NCBI GenBank assembly: GCA_016801885.1 | Contig: CM028888.1 | Coordinates: 1,080,001-1,144,000, forward strand | Direction: 5' to 3' | DNA: 64,000 bases | DNA from: Toxotes chatareus | Taxonomy: Eukaryota; Chordata; Actinopteri; Toxotidae | Position numbers and translations under genes: made by a program | Notes under the pieces: generated by a model | Database searches by the model: none | Told to the model about the DNA's origin: nothing | The model's input: only the letters and a program-made list of their open reading frames with translations | Part shown: positions 11,662 through 22,526 of the stretch, one piece after another | Position numbering within the stretch: the stretch's first letter is position 1 | Layout of the letters: each line of letters opens with the position of its first letter

Positions 11662-11867
11662 TGTGCTGGGTCACTCCTCGGCACTAGGACCCATCAGACC
11701 GATTGGTCGGTAATATTTCGGCGCTAGGACCCTTCGGCTCCGTGATCGTCTCTTTGTCTCCACCAGTCAGCGCCTCCTCCTCCTCCTCCTCCTCTCCGTC
11801 CTCTCCGTGGGCTCATTCCGTGTCTCTCTCCATCAGCAGCGGTCTGGATGCTTGCAGGGACAGAAAC

Positions 11868-11950
11868 ATGGCTGTGAATCTCGGCAAGAACAGACTGGCC
11901 CTGCTGACCGCCTACCAGGACGTCATTGACGAGACCTCGGACAGCGACTG
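11868..11950 (+). CDS. dbn1: drebrin-family first coding exon (N-terminus of ADF-homology domain), partial gene
   Basis: Drebrin is a cytoplasmic F-actin side-binding protein of neurons (dendritic spines, growth cones); its N-terminal ADF-homology domain is shared with drebrin-like proteins. This exon encodes 27 residues starting MAVNLGKNRLALLTAYQDVI and ending in an acidic DETSDSD stretch, then two bases (TG) of a Trp codon. Hydrophobic LALLTAY and the closing D-W match the start of the drebrin ADF-H domain as I remember it. LLTAYQDVI resembles drebrin (LLAAYEEVI) more than drebrin-like protein, although the MAVNL start also occurs in the latter. The ATG has a strong Kozak context (A at -3, G at +4), and no in-frame ATG lies between it and the candidate acceptor at 11660. 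The exon ends ACTG|GTGAGT, phase 2; reading on gives TGG-TGA. The rest of the gene is not in the window. Family assignment is firm; the choice of dbn1 over dbnl is likely but not proven. Confidence 0.85.
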
Positions 11951-12211
11951 GTGAGTCCTGCGGCCGGCCGGCCGGCCATCGCTTCACTCCCCGCTGTCTC
12001 TCCATCTCTTCTTTCTCCTTGTTTCGCTGCGTTGCTCCTCTCTGGGCTTCTCTCGGGGTTTTGTCGTCCGGCTTGGTGCACGCCGAGGATGCGCAGGGCA
12101 GGACAGGGGCGCACCGCGCACCATCATCCGCATGAGCTTCATCATCAGACCGGACTGGTGTTAAACTACAGAAATACAGGCCGGGCTTTAAACTCTCAGC
12201 AGATTCGCCAG

Positions 12212-12249
12212 TGCTACACACACACACACACACGCACACGCACACACAC
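12212..12249 (+). repeat. (CA)n microsatellite with CGCA interruptions
   Basis: CA run with two CG interruptions, inside the CpG island of intron 1. Confidence 0.9.
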
Positions 12250-12600
12250 TGTTTAGACAGACCAGTTTTATCTAAAATTCGCGGCGCAGTTTCGCCTTTT
12301 TCGTAATTACGCGCATTAAGACGCCGGATGAAGCTGTGAGGCGGTGGAAGTGACAGTTTTGTTGTTGGAAAACAGAAAGCAGCAGGTTTGTGCGTGTTTG
12401 AGCCCGAACTGAGCTGCACTGCTGCAGAGTCAGGAGCAATGTGCGCACTGGGCAAATAATTGAGCGAGCGGAAAGCTTTGTTTCCTCTCAGGCACCTGGA
12501 AGCGATTTCAGGCTTTAATGCGGCGCGATGCAGCGGTGCGCCGGTGAGAGCGCGTGCGAGGCCTGGTCCAGGGATACTGAGCCCCTGCATCCCCAAACCA

Positions 12601-12668
12601 GGGCGGGGAGGAGAGGGGCGAGGCCGGGGGGTGGGAGGGGGGAAGGGTGGTGGTGGTGGTGGGGGGCG
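12601..12668 (+). other. G-rich tract in intron 1, quadruplex-prone
   Basis: Nine or more G3+ runs in 67 bp (GGGCGGGGAGG, GAGGGGCG, CCGGGGGGTGGGAGGGGGG, AAGGG, (TGG)n, GGGGGG). It is on the transcribed RNA sense strand, 650 nt after the splice donor, at the downstream edge of the CpG island. Confidence 0.75.
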
Positions 12669-13627
12669 TCCATCATCACTCTTTGTGGTCTTTCCTCATT
12701 CGGAAATGGTGCAAGAAGTGGCTGTGAAATACCTGCTGAAACATTTAATATTAAAGCGAAATGATTCCTCATGAAGAAATATTAATAAAAGAATAAGTCA
12801 ATAAGCAATCTGGGTTTGATTTCAAATCAATTCCAGTTAAAGTTGCAAATTAAAATTGTTTCCCTATCGCCCAACTATGGAAACCCAGCTTCATTCAGTG
12901 GGATTGTTGCTCTGTTGCAACCAAGGACAGAGGCATGACACACACTTTTTAATTTGTTTGAAGTAAACCAGAAATAAGCTGAGAATATATATATATTTAA
13001 TAAATAACTAAATTCTGGACCTCCTGGTTTATCGTTGTGCTCAGGGTTTGGATGTGAACCCAGGACAGGAATGTTATAGGTGAATTAAAATGATGTCAAA
13101 GAAAAAAACAGTGTTCTGCGAATGTTACAGGACTGTTAACTTGGTTCGGTGTTTGGTGTTGCTGCCAGAGTCTCCTTCATCCTCCTTTTGTTTGTGTGTG
13201 TGTGACAGTTTATCAGCTCTGTTTAAGAAGCTTTGCACTTTTAAAAGTTAATGAAGCAGGTAAAAGCCATTAGAAAAGGTCATATTTGACTTTGAGCAGG
13301 ACGGTAGCTTTAAAGTTAAACTGTAACCTGCTGTCCTTGATAAGCCAGCAGTCACTACTGTATCAGTATCTACAGTCACCGTCAGAGAACATAGAGGCTT
13401 TCCACCTTACGACCACTGATTTCAGAATCAGCGCAGGTCCGATCCCGTTCTGAGTTGTTTGCAGCCGAACACTCTCAGACACCATCTTCACTGTGAAATG
13501 TGAACCTGTGCCATCTGTTGCTGGTCATTAGTCTAAATGAGGTCAGATTGCCTTGAACGCACAGGCAGTGCTTCTGCTTTCAGTTTGTGGCTGTCGTGGT
13601 GTGAGGGACACTCCTCAGGGCCTCTCT
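12669..13627. other. intron without recognised element
   Basis: Ordinary CpG-poor sequence with a short TATATAT run near 12988. Nothing recognised. Confidence 0.5.
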
Positions 13628-13643
13628 GCCACCAGGGGGCCCT
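13628..13643 (+). promoter_or_regulatory. CTCF-like site
   Basis: GCCACCAGGGGGCCCT matches the CTCF core (CCACCAGGGGGC) essentially perfectly. Confidence 0.55.
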
Positions 13644-13683
13644 CAGACATGTTTGCAGTGAAATAATAATAAGTTTTGGGATT

Positions 13684-13965
13684 TGAAGAAATCAGGACTA
13701 AGATTAGTTGATTAATTGATTAGTCAATGGACAGAAAAACAATCAGCTACCATTTTGAGAACAGAATAAATTTTAATAATAACTTTAAGCAAAATGCCAA
13801 ACACCTGCTGGTGTCATTGTTTTATCTGAACATGTTCAGGTTTCTTGACTGTTGGTTGCTTGATTTTAAACTGTAATGAGTATTTTTAAAGTCAAATCTC
13901 TGACCTTCTTATAGACCAAACAATTCATAAATAATAATCAGATTGATAATGAAGATAATTGTTTG
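13684..13965 (+). repeat. interspersed repeat family C, copy 3
   Basis: Left end AGATTAGTTGATTAATTGAT and TAGTCAATGGACAGAAAAAC, then GCAAAATGCCAAACA, and right end CTTATAGACCAAACAATTC with AATCAGATTGATAATG. It spans most of the family with a shortened middle. Confidence 0.65.
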
Positions 13966-14329
13966 TTAAAGACCTGGACTTGTTTCCATCTCAGCAGCTG
14001 AACATGTTTGTGTTGTAACAGTCTGACACTGACTGACCTGCGATGTGCAAACGTCACTGTTATCTGATAGTCTGGAGCCTCTGTGATCTGTTAACTGTAA
14101 AAGTGTAAGTTACGTCTGTTTGTAGTTCGTGTGAGTGAGAGCCGTCACTCAGCCTGATGGTGGGCGTTTCCTTTAATGGCGTCCACACGTTTGGTTTTTC
14201 TGTCCGAGGATCTGGTGGAGCAGAGACGATGCTGAGGGCCTCAGGCCTGCCCCCGTTTTTCACACTTGAAGAGGTTTGAACAAAGGCCGAGACTTCCAAA
14301 CACGGCTGACCCCAAACAACATGGGACAC

Positions 14330-14366
14330 CCCAACCCCCCCCAAATAAAACACCCCCCACCCCCTC
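14330..14366 (-). other. C-rich tract, quadruplex-prone on the minus strand
   Basis: CCCC-AA-CCCCCCCC-AAATAAAACA-CCCCCC-A-CCCCC: four G-runs on the minus strand with short loops. Confidence 0.65.
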
Positions 14367-14467
14367 TGTCCTAATCTGTCTGTGAGAGGATCTGATCTAC
14401 CTCTGTGACACGGGCTGAGTTCCCTCAGGATCAGTTCAGAGACTCAAACACGTCTGGTGTCGAGCTC

Positions 14468-14505
14468 GTCGACGGCTTTTTCCCCTGGATGGAAAAACCG
14501 TCGAC
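14468..14505 (+). other. 38-nt near-perfect stem-loop
   Basis: Arms GTCGACGGCTTTTTCC and GGAAAAACCGTCGAC pair over 15 bp with one bulged C, around a 7-nt loop (CCTGGAT). CCAATCAGAG follows at once. It holds three to four CpGs. No family is recognised. Confidence 0.7.
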
Positions 14506-14605
14506 CAATCAGAGCATTGCAGGCAGGATTAAAAATCACCACCAAACAGAAACGGAGTAATGGCACAGAAACGGGAACAAGAATGAATGAAGCGGGACAA
14601 GTGTA

Positions 14606-15000
14606 GAGCTGAAATTATCAGTCGATTCATCGAGTAGTTCATCGGTGACGACAGTTTTAATAATCGATGTTCAAGATATTTTTACAGTTAAAATTCCCCA
14701 AATTCAAAGGTACTGCTCCTCAAAGGGGAATATTTGAGGTTTTTTTAAATTCAGCCTTGAGTTGGCGGCCATTTTGTTCATTGACAGATTAATAATTTCA
14801 GTTATTTTTAAAGGAAAAAAAAGCCAAACAGTTTGTGGTCACAGCTTCTCAGATTTGAGATTAAACCACAGTAAACTGAATATTTATGGAAGCTCTGATG
14901 AACAAGGTTCTGGTTTACAGGCTAAATGACGATCAGTTAATAGACAAAATAATCATCAGATTAATCGACGGTGAAAATTTAGCTGCAGACCTGAACAGGA
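14606..15000 (+). repeat. interspersed repeat family C, copy 4
   Basis: Left end GAGCTGAAATTATCAGTCG; middle GCCAAACAGTTTGTGGTCAC, CTTCTCAGATTTGAG and AGTAAACTGAATATTT; right end AATAATCATCAGATTAATCG and AGCTGCAGACC. A near full-length but diverged copy with about 100 bp of extra sequence. Confidence 0.6.
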
Positions 15001-17616
15001 TGAAGAACCTCGTTGATGGAGATAATTTCAGAGATTCATCAGAAAAATCTCTAGTGTAAATTTTAATTTCCCTGCAAATGAAACGCGCTCTTAATTTTAG
15101 ACGGAATTTGCTTTAGGCTTGTAATTTAGTTTTTCTTCTTCATTTCCACCTGCTCGTCATCGTCTTCTTCGTCTCCTTTATCTTGTAAAGGTCTGATTTC
15201 TGTCCTCTGCTGCAGCAGCAGAATCGGTCAGGAAGCTGTTTCTTCATCAAACACAAAGCTGCAGAGGTTTATTCATTAATTACATGACGTCCTCGTGTAA
15301 CGTGCGTCCCCTGTGAACAGGCCTTATCTCTGCCTCGCCCACTCACACATCAGCAGTGTCATCCTGAGCTCTGCCTGACTCTCTCCATCGCCTGCGGTGG
15401 ACGTGGACATGGCCGCCGTGACCGGCTCGGCCCTCCACACGCCATTAGCTGTGAGTGGTTGAGAGCAGGCTGCCAGGCCTGAAGTGATAACAAGCAGGAA
15501 GGATCCAGATGACGGATGAGTCGGCTGTGTCCTCTTGTATTTTAAGCCAGAGAGAAGGTGAAACTCTGTCTCTCCTGATGACAGGGTGAATGATCCTGAC
15601 GAGGACTCTGTTAGGTTTTCCTCCAGCTGAACCGTGACTCTCTGAATCTCTCAGGGTTAGGGTTAGGTTGAGGTCTTATTATTTTGATTCAAGCGTGAAA
15701 ACCTGGTGCTAAAAACAGCGTTTCCTGTAAAGCGCACTTGACTTTTCCTCCAGTGCAAACGTAAAGTTGACATTTTCTCCATTTTGTCCTTCGCTCACTA
15801 AGATTAGAGCAAGTTTCTCAGGTGCAGATTAAACTTTCTGTATGTGTGATCTGAACAGCGTGGTGTAAACAGAACTGGGTGCCCTGTTTCAGGGCATATC
15901 TGGGCCTTTGCTTAGCTTGTTGACCTCATGTTGTGTGGTGAGCCGGTTCCTACGACAACAGGAAGCGTTAAAATAAACCTAGAAAAAGATGAGTAGGAGG
16001 CTCAGTCTAATGTTGAGCCAAATAATGACATCAGTGTTGAAACATGAAGGCACGGCACAGTGAGCGCAGAGCAGCTCTGAACGGTGCTGTCAGCTTTTAC
16101 ACTGCGAGGACTGAGCTGTATTCACTGCCTCAGAACAACGCAGGCAGTTCAACTCACACCAGTCCAATACAATCGGTGTTAAAATGTTATCTGTGGAAAT
16201 ACAAGTGACATACGAAGATGCGATTGACTTCACAGCCTGTTATCATCGTTTCATCTGGTGCCTGAAGCAAAAAGAAGAGAATGTCGGCTCTTGAACCACA
16301 AATGTCAGACTGTAAGGTCTGTGAAGGTGACGCTGTGAAAAGGGCAGAGAGTGAATCAGGGTTATCCAATATCAAACAATCTGCAGACGCTCAGGAATGC
16401 AGAGCGCTCTGTGGCTGCTGATTGGCCGGAGGCCGCTGTCACATGACCCCGTGACCCCCCTCCAGCTGTTTGAGGAAGCCATCACCTGACGAGTCACCTC
16501 TGAGAGGCCGACAAAAGAAGAAAATGGTGGTAAGAGGAGCTGAGCGGGAGGGTCGGCGAACTCTGAGTCATGTGTGGTGAATTGAAGCCCTCAGACGAAG
16601 TAACCCTCAGGTCTGGGACGTTTGTTCGTTTTTGTTTTGTTTTTTTGAAACGCTAACAAACCAGATTCTGTTTCTTCACGCTCAGGTTTTTTAATTTAGT
16701 TTGTTTATTTACCCCTGGGAAAGCTGTGTGTTCCCCCTCAGGCCTGGATTCAAGGTCAGTCAGCCAGTGGAGTACTGAACAGAACACAGCTACTGGCCCT
16801 GTGCTGTGGCGTTCTGCATTCTCATGGCGTTCGTTTTTAACGTATCACCACACACAGATCAGCGACAAATCAAAGGACAGACCTGAGTAAAAGAGTGGAC
16901 GAACAAACCGAATGGACGGGCGTCCTCACCGTCCATGAGGTCCCACCGAATGTTGGCTCCTCAGTCAGCAGAGCTCTGCCTCAGTGGACACTGGGAGGTT
17001 TCGCAGTGATAATTTAAGTCAGTTCTTCTCTCCGCCATAGAGACAGAGCGACTTGGGGAATTGATGACAAGGAGCAGTGAAGCCGTTCTGGAAGTTCACA
17101 GCAGAACAAGTCAACACCAAACTTTCACTTGCTGTGAAACAATAACAGATCTGGTCATTTGTTTATGTCGAGGACCAAAGCGGAAGTTAGAGCCAACCAG
17201 TTACTGTACAGTAAAATCCCCGGTGACCGCGGTTTGGAGATCACCTCTTACCGGCAGTCGACCTTTCCTGACCCTCGTCCGAGAAGTTTTAGTCACCTAA
17301 ACCTAACCAGACCTCGACTGCAGTGAAAGCAGATCAGAAAACACGCATGAGTCATTTAGGGAAAACATTTACAGATCAGCTGATGCAGTGTACTGACAAT
17401 GAAGTCATGAAGTCAAGTTCCCGACACCCAAAAGGCTCCTCCGACAAAAACGAAGAGGGAGTTTTTACACTCAAAGGTCAGTTTACACCGCTCAGCCTCT
17501 GAAAACAGCTGTGATGTCTTCTGTGTTTTCAAGTCCTCCGACCTGAACACGACTGGAAGATGCTCCTGAAATATTCACTCTCCTGTTATATATGACAAAG
17601 AAAAGCTTTGTCTTCA
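15001..17616. other. intron without recognised element
   Basis: Contains a short telomere-like GGGTTAGGGTTAGG (15654-15667), too short to be an interstitial telomere, and E-box words near 16440-16500. No gene. Confidence 0.5.
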
Positions 17617-17690
17617 GAAATGACTAAAATGAGTTTAATTTTCTGTCGATGAATTAATCAACATGTCGTTTGTAGCTGTAAAATAAAGAG
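17617..17690 (-). repeat. interspersed repeat family C, copy 5 (left-end fragment)
   Basis: The minus strand reads CTACAAACGACATGTTGATT followed by CATCGACAGAAAATTAA, the left terminus of the family. Confidence 0.45.
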
Positions 17691-20639
17691 AAAAGATGAT
17701 CTGAGATCCCTCACATGACATTGTTTGCTAGTTGACAGCAGCTCCTTTGATGTTTATGCTTTAATAAACTAAAGGAAAACATCCCTGTTATTTTAGGCTG
17801 CCGTGCTTCACAGGACGAAATCAGCTGTGTCATGTTGTAATTTCCAGTTAGACTCACAGCAGTGATTTAAAAGGGAAATAAAGATGATGAAATTGTGAGC
17901 GTCCTCCCCTCTGAAGTCTCAGCTCCCATCAGGCTGCACTGATTATTCTGTCTGTTGTAGACTTGTCGGTGCCAGCGAGAGACAAACCACGTTATTAATG
18001 GATTGAAAATACAGAGATGGAGAGAGAGAGGGACATTTTCCAGTCAGCCTCATGTTTCTAATGGTAGATTCTCCTTCGGTGTGTCCTGATCTGCCCTCAG
18101 CAGACAGGAAGCAGACAGGAAGTCTGCTCGGACCGATCAGATGTGTCCAGGTTTGACCTCTGACCTTCTGAATGTGTCCTTCCATTGCTGGCCCTCTGTC
18201 TCTCCGTCCTGTTCCTCCTCGTCTCTTCAGCGTCGGTCTCGGCTCTGCTCTGTTTGCCCTGGAGTTGTTCTAACTTAAAGCCACTGAAAATACGAAGCTG
18301 CCTTGAAAGCAGCGAGTGGCGTGTTGTGTTTTGCAGGTTGTGCTGTCTCCGCGCCGCCTGCACTCTCTCTGATTAATATAGAACAGGGTCAGTAGCACAA
18401 CAGGAAAAAGAGGCTTTTACTTTGATCATATCTGCTTTGTGAAACACAGCTTGACATCGTCTCCGTGGACAGTTCATGTCCTATGGGACTTTATCCTTTT
18501 CTTGACTGTTCACTTATGTGAGTTTCATTTATTCTTTACTGTGTGCAACTTAAATTCAGACTTGGATTGATGAACAGTGTCTTTTGTCTGCCTGTAACCT
18601 GCACGGCTGCAATTAGCATCAAATAATTTACCACTTTTTTTTTTTTTAATCTCCTTTTTGTAAATTTCCCACTTTAGCCAAAGCAGCAACGCTCCGAACC
18701 CAAAGTATTCCATCTGTAGTCATGTGATCTGGGGGAATTGGAATGTTCAGCGAATAGTCGCTGATGGAAACGACAAAAAGGTCGAATCCTAAGCGTTTGT
18801 CTGTCGTGTCAGTGAGATGCAAACAGCTGTTCAGGACCTTTAATGCTCTGCTGATCGATGCAGTTGTCAAACAGTCATGAAAGGGTCAAAAATCCACTGT
18901 AAGTTTTTGTGAAGTTAATTATTAGCATTGCATCGACTGGTCGTTCTTCCTCTTTCTCCTCCTCTTCCTCTCACTTCTCTTCACTTTACGTCGTCATGCA
19001 GTTTTCTGAAATCTGTTTTTTCTTTCTGACCTTCCTCCGGCAGTTGACGCTTATATTTATGGTTTGTTTAGCTGATGATCTTATCTACAGTGAGATATGG
19101 TGACTGCTGCACTGGGATCAGCTTAAATAAACCATGTCACTGACATTACAAGCAGCCAGCAGTGGCAGTATGAGCAGTCTTAAGGATCAGGCCAACAGAG
19201 CAGATCCTAGATCTAAAAGTAGAAATGCTGGGTAAAGAGAGAGGGAGAGGATAAAGGACACAGAAGAGAGTTGACCTCGTCTCTTTTAAGGCCCCGTCCA
19301 GTGGATGTGCTGTGATCGGAGGATTTGCTCGCAGGGACAGAATAAATCTGAGTGAATATTTTGTGTAGAAATCAACTCTTTCTTTGTCCCCTGTCATAGT
19401 AAACCTGATATCTTTGGGTTTGAACTGTCTAACAAACAAAACATCTGAAGACATCACCTTGGATTTTGGGAAACTCGATAATGGGGGCCGTAACCTTCAG
19501 TAAATGTCTCAGAGAAAGGAGAGACTGCAGGTCGGATGGCGGCGTGTCAGGCCGAGGTCACCGTCATGATGAGGAATGAGGAGGGGGACGTTACGCTGCG
19601 GTCCACACCATGAAGCCAGCAAATCAAAACCAGACCGGCCTCGGGCTTTACAGGGATAAAGATTTATTCTGAAATGTTCCTCAGCAGACACTTGACATAT
19701 GGAGGGAAAAGTTACAGCACTGACTCTGGAAAAACTACTTTCTTGGTATTGTTAGCGTTCCACAGTGACAGCAGTGACCGCACTCAGCTGTAAACTGGGA
19801 TTAATGGCTTGTGAGTTGGTTAGAAACAGTGCAGATAACCTGTGGACAGTTTCTCTGTTTTTTTACTTTCAGAGGAAAAAAAAGAATCGTCATGAAAAAT
19901 GTCTGCACGGCAAGATACGAGTCGCACTGTGGAATTGTTGTTTTTATTATTATTATCCTGTCATTTGGGTAAATTGACCCTTTAAACGCGTTCACTGTGG
20001 GGAAAGTTAAGGGGAAAGTTACCTGTTAATTTAGGCTGTGGACCTGCAGGTTCATTAGAGCGTCCTGCTGCAGCTGTTTTCAGTACTGAGGGTGTTTCTG
20101 ACCCCAGACACGTGAGTGGAGATGATGCACCGTGTCGGAGCGACTCGCTCCAGGCGGGCTCGGCGGTTAACTCCCCAGAAGGCCACAAATAATGGAGGTT
20201 TTCTGTTTGTCTTGTGTGGTGTGGAGCTCTGTAGCAGGGAGGTCACACAGCTGGTGACTGATGCAGAAGACTGCACAGAAAATTACTCTTCATCCACAGC
20301 TGGTTCATTTTTCATCTTTGAAACTGTTCTGGGTTTTAAATAACCAGGAAGGGTCTCTGTTCAGACTTGGCTCTGTTGCCAGTGGTGAGTGGATCTGGAT
20401 GTTTTCAAAGGGCTGTGCCTCCAACAAGAGCTAAATAAGATTTACAGATTGTATTGTCGTCTGTCCTGGTAAAACTGAAGGTCAGTGCACTGACTCCAAA
20501 CTGTCCTTTGATATTTTTTAATTTACCTCCGTTCTCACTGGATTACGTACGTTTAGGTTTGTTTTTGTGGCTGGCCGATGACGTGGAAGCGTCACAGTAC
20601 ACCTTCTGTCTTCCTTTCAACCCCTGAAAACGATGCTCA
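17691..20639. other. intron without recognised element
   Basis: Apart from the family C fragment at 19380, nothing is recognised. A small CpG cluster lies at 20128-20165. Confidence 0.5.
19380..19480 (+). repeat. interspersed repeat family C, copy 6 (middle fragment)
   Basis: Contains GATATCTTTGGGTTTGAACT, ACAAACAAAACATCTGAAG, ACATCACCTTGGATTTTGGG and AAACTCGATAATGG, the internal segment of the family. Confidence 0.65.
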
Positions 20640-20830
20640 TGTTCAGCTACTTAGCAAAAGCCTGATATTTGTGGTTTTAAGTGAAATATCACATGCTAAC
20701 ATGCTAAGCTGGGATGGTGAGCATGACACATTATGCCTGCTAAACATCAGTGTGTTAACATTGTCACTGTGAGCATGTTAGCATGCTGGCATTAGCATTT
20801 AGCTCAAAGTACAGCCTCACTCACAGCGGC
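20640..20830 (+). repeat. interspersed repeat family B, copy 1
   Basis: Contains TGCCTGCTAAACATCAGTG, GAGCATGTTAGCATGCTGGC and TTTAGCTCAAAGTACAGCC. I recognise these as a very common teleost dispersed repeat with TTAGCATG periodicity. The class is unknown to me. Confidence 0.65.
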
Positions 20831-21782
20831 ATATTCTAAGTCTTGTTATCAAGGTGAACCACAGGAAGTTGTCACACATTCTGGGGCTCAGGAGGAAAAA
20901 GGTACGCGACTTTTAAAATACTCGAACACAGTAATCGATCGAAGTGAGTTCCACTTCAACCAGGACGATCTATAAAAGCCCTTGGAGCCAAATGAACAGT
21001 CCTTTTTATAAAGTGTTGAGTCGGTGACGTGAAGTGAAAGTCTGTCAGGCCGAGTGTCAGGCTGTCATTTAGCTGCTGCAGTCAAAGGTTTTGAGTTCAA
21101 CAAGAGGGAGCCTGCAGTTGTTACCTCGCAGCTTCTCTGAGTTCTTTCTTTCATGTGAATCATTTGCTCTCTGCCCTCACAGTTTCATAGCAGGAGGGAC
21201 AGAAGAAGGAGAGGAAGATTAAACTGGCCAGAAAAGAGAAGTCTGAGCAGCTTTAGCTTCGCTTTCACACATACGACGCATTTCAGTTCCAACCAAACTC
21301 ACAGGAAACAAAGTGAAGCTTTCTTAGAAAGTAAATTAAATTGGTTTGAGTGGAACCTTTGAGTGCTGTTGATGAGCGGTGCAGGCCTTTTTCACAGCAC
21401 AGACATTTTGGCCTCAAATAGCAGGAGAAACTCAGGTGAGATAGACAGGTAATCATGCAGCTAATGGTTACCTTCATTCCTCAGGTGGCTTCTTTTTTCT
21501 GACCAACAGTCTGAAACCCAAACTTTTTCAGTTTACTGACATTTATGACAAAGAAAAGCATTAAAGTTTGTTTTGTGTGTTGGCGCACATTAACTGTAAA
21601 AGCTGTGCTCTGAGGTAGTAAATGGAACATGCAGCGCTGTGAGCTCTCAGTCAGGCAGCTCATGCTGTATTTGTTTGAATGAGCTCAGCATTTCCGTCTA
21701 ATTGTCTAAGTTCATCTTCCATCTGGTGAGTTTGCAGTTTCAACATGTATCAGAAGTGGGTTCCTCTCGTGGGTCTGAACAC

Positions 21783-21870
21783 GTGTACTCGTGTAGTCGT
21801 GTACTCGTGTAGTTGTGTACTCGTGTAGTCATGTAGTTGTGTACTCGTGTAGTCATGTAGTTGTGTAGTT
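21783..21870 (+). repeat. 8-bp tandem repeat, 11 units
   Basis: Octamers GTGTACTC and GTGTAGTC/GTGTAGTT/ATGTAGTT follow each other exactly, 11 units in 88 bp. The arrangement is largely alternating, so the effective period is 16 bp at the start and 24 bp later. Confidence 0.95.
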
Positions 21871-22474
21871 GTCTTGGTTACTTCAGTCAGCTCAGATCTG
21901 GAAATGTCACAGTTCTTTGCTTAGGAGCAAAGAAAAAATAAATCACAGCACGAGTCAGATTTAGATGAACAGGCTGTTTGAGTTAATCAAGACATCTGCC
22001 AAGTGTAGTACACGACATACACATGATCACAGATACACACTTGTACACATACAGTACACACTAACAGACTGCAGTCAAACATTATGCCAGTTCAACAGAA
22101 AAGAATCATACAGCTAAATTAAATCTCCGGAGCTCGGTTTTGGCTCTGAGATTGGACACAGAGCAGCATTTATTAAAACAAGGTGTTGTAGATTCTTAAG
22201 TCAGGTGTGACCCTGCAGACATTCCGTTCAGTTTTGGGGACAGTTTGGACAAATTTGACAGTTTTTTTTTTTTCTTCTGGTTTCAGCAGGAAACTCAGAA
22301 ACCAAGTCCAGCGTCAGCCACGCATCGTAGAGCCTTCGTAAAACGATGATGTGTGTCTGAGGCTGATTCATCCACGGCCCTGACACTGAGACGAGAAGAG
22401 AAGATTGTGTGATGACTGTGTGAGGCGAAGGAAAGCTGTGATTACAAGTGTTTTTAGTTGGTTTAAATCATTCT

Positions 22475-22478
<4 letters not shown>

Positions 22479-22525
<47 letters not shown>
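22479..22525 (+). repeat. (TG)n microsatellite
   Basis: Perfect TG run of about 23 units. Confidence 0.95.

Positions 22526-22526
<1 letters not shown>

Larger units (their letters stand above)
11661..12670 (+). promoter_or_regulatory. CpG island with 5' UTR and probable promoter of the drebrin-family gene
   Basis: CpG density rises sharply here against a CpG-poor background: cggcgctagg, ggccggccggccggcc just after the exon, gcggcgcagt, and the G+C-rich end near 12.5-12.67 kb. No TATA box is evident near the ATG. CCGATTGG at 11698-11705 reads as CCAATCGG on the minus strand, an inverted CCAAT (NF-Y-type) box 163 bp before the ATG. A TCC-triplet run (11773-11793) lies in the probable leader. 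The island starts upstream of the ATG and extends about 700 bp into the first intron, typical of a housekeeping or neuronal CpG-island promoter. The transcription start itself cannot be read from the sequence. Confidence 0.65.

Noticed and set aside
11703..11867. N-terminal extension of the drebrin frame
   Set aside because: The frame is open upstream but starts at TTG and has no in-frame ATG before 11868; the extension is Ser-rich low complexity from the TCC run in the leader.
11724..12596. 290-residue minus-strand frame over the CpG island
   Set aside because: Antisense to the drebrin exon, includes the CA repeat (Cys-Val run), no domain recognised. Long frames are common in GC-rich islands.
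15654..15667. Telomere-like GGGTTAGGGTTAGG
   Set aside because: Just over two hexamers; chance or relic, not an interstitial telomere array.
21612..21633. let-7-like TGAGGTAGTA
   Set aside because: Only the first ten bases match, and no complementary arm able to form a pre-miRNA hairpin lies on either side.
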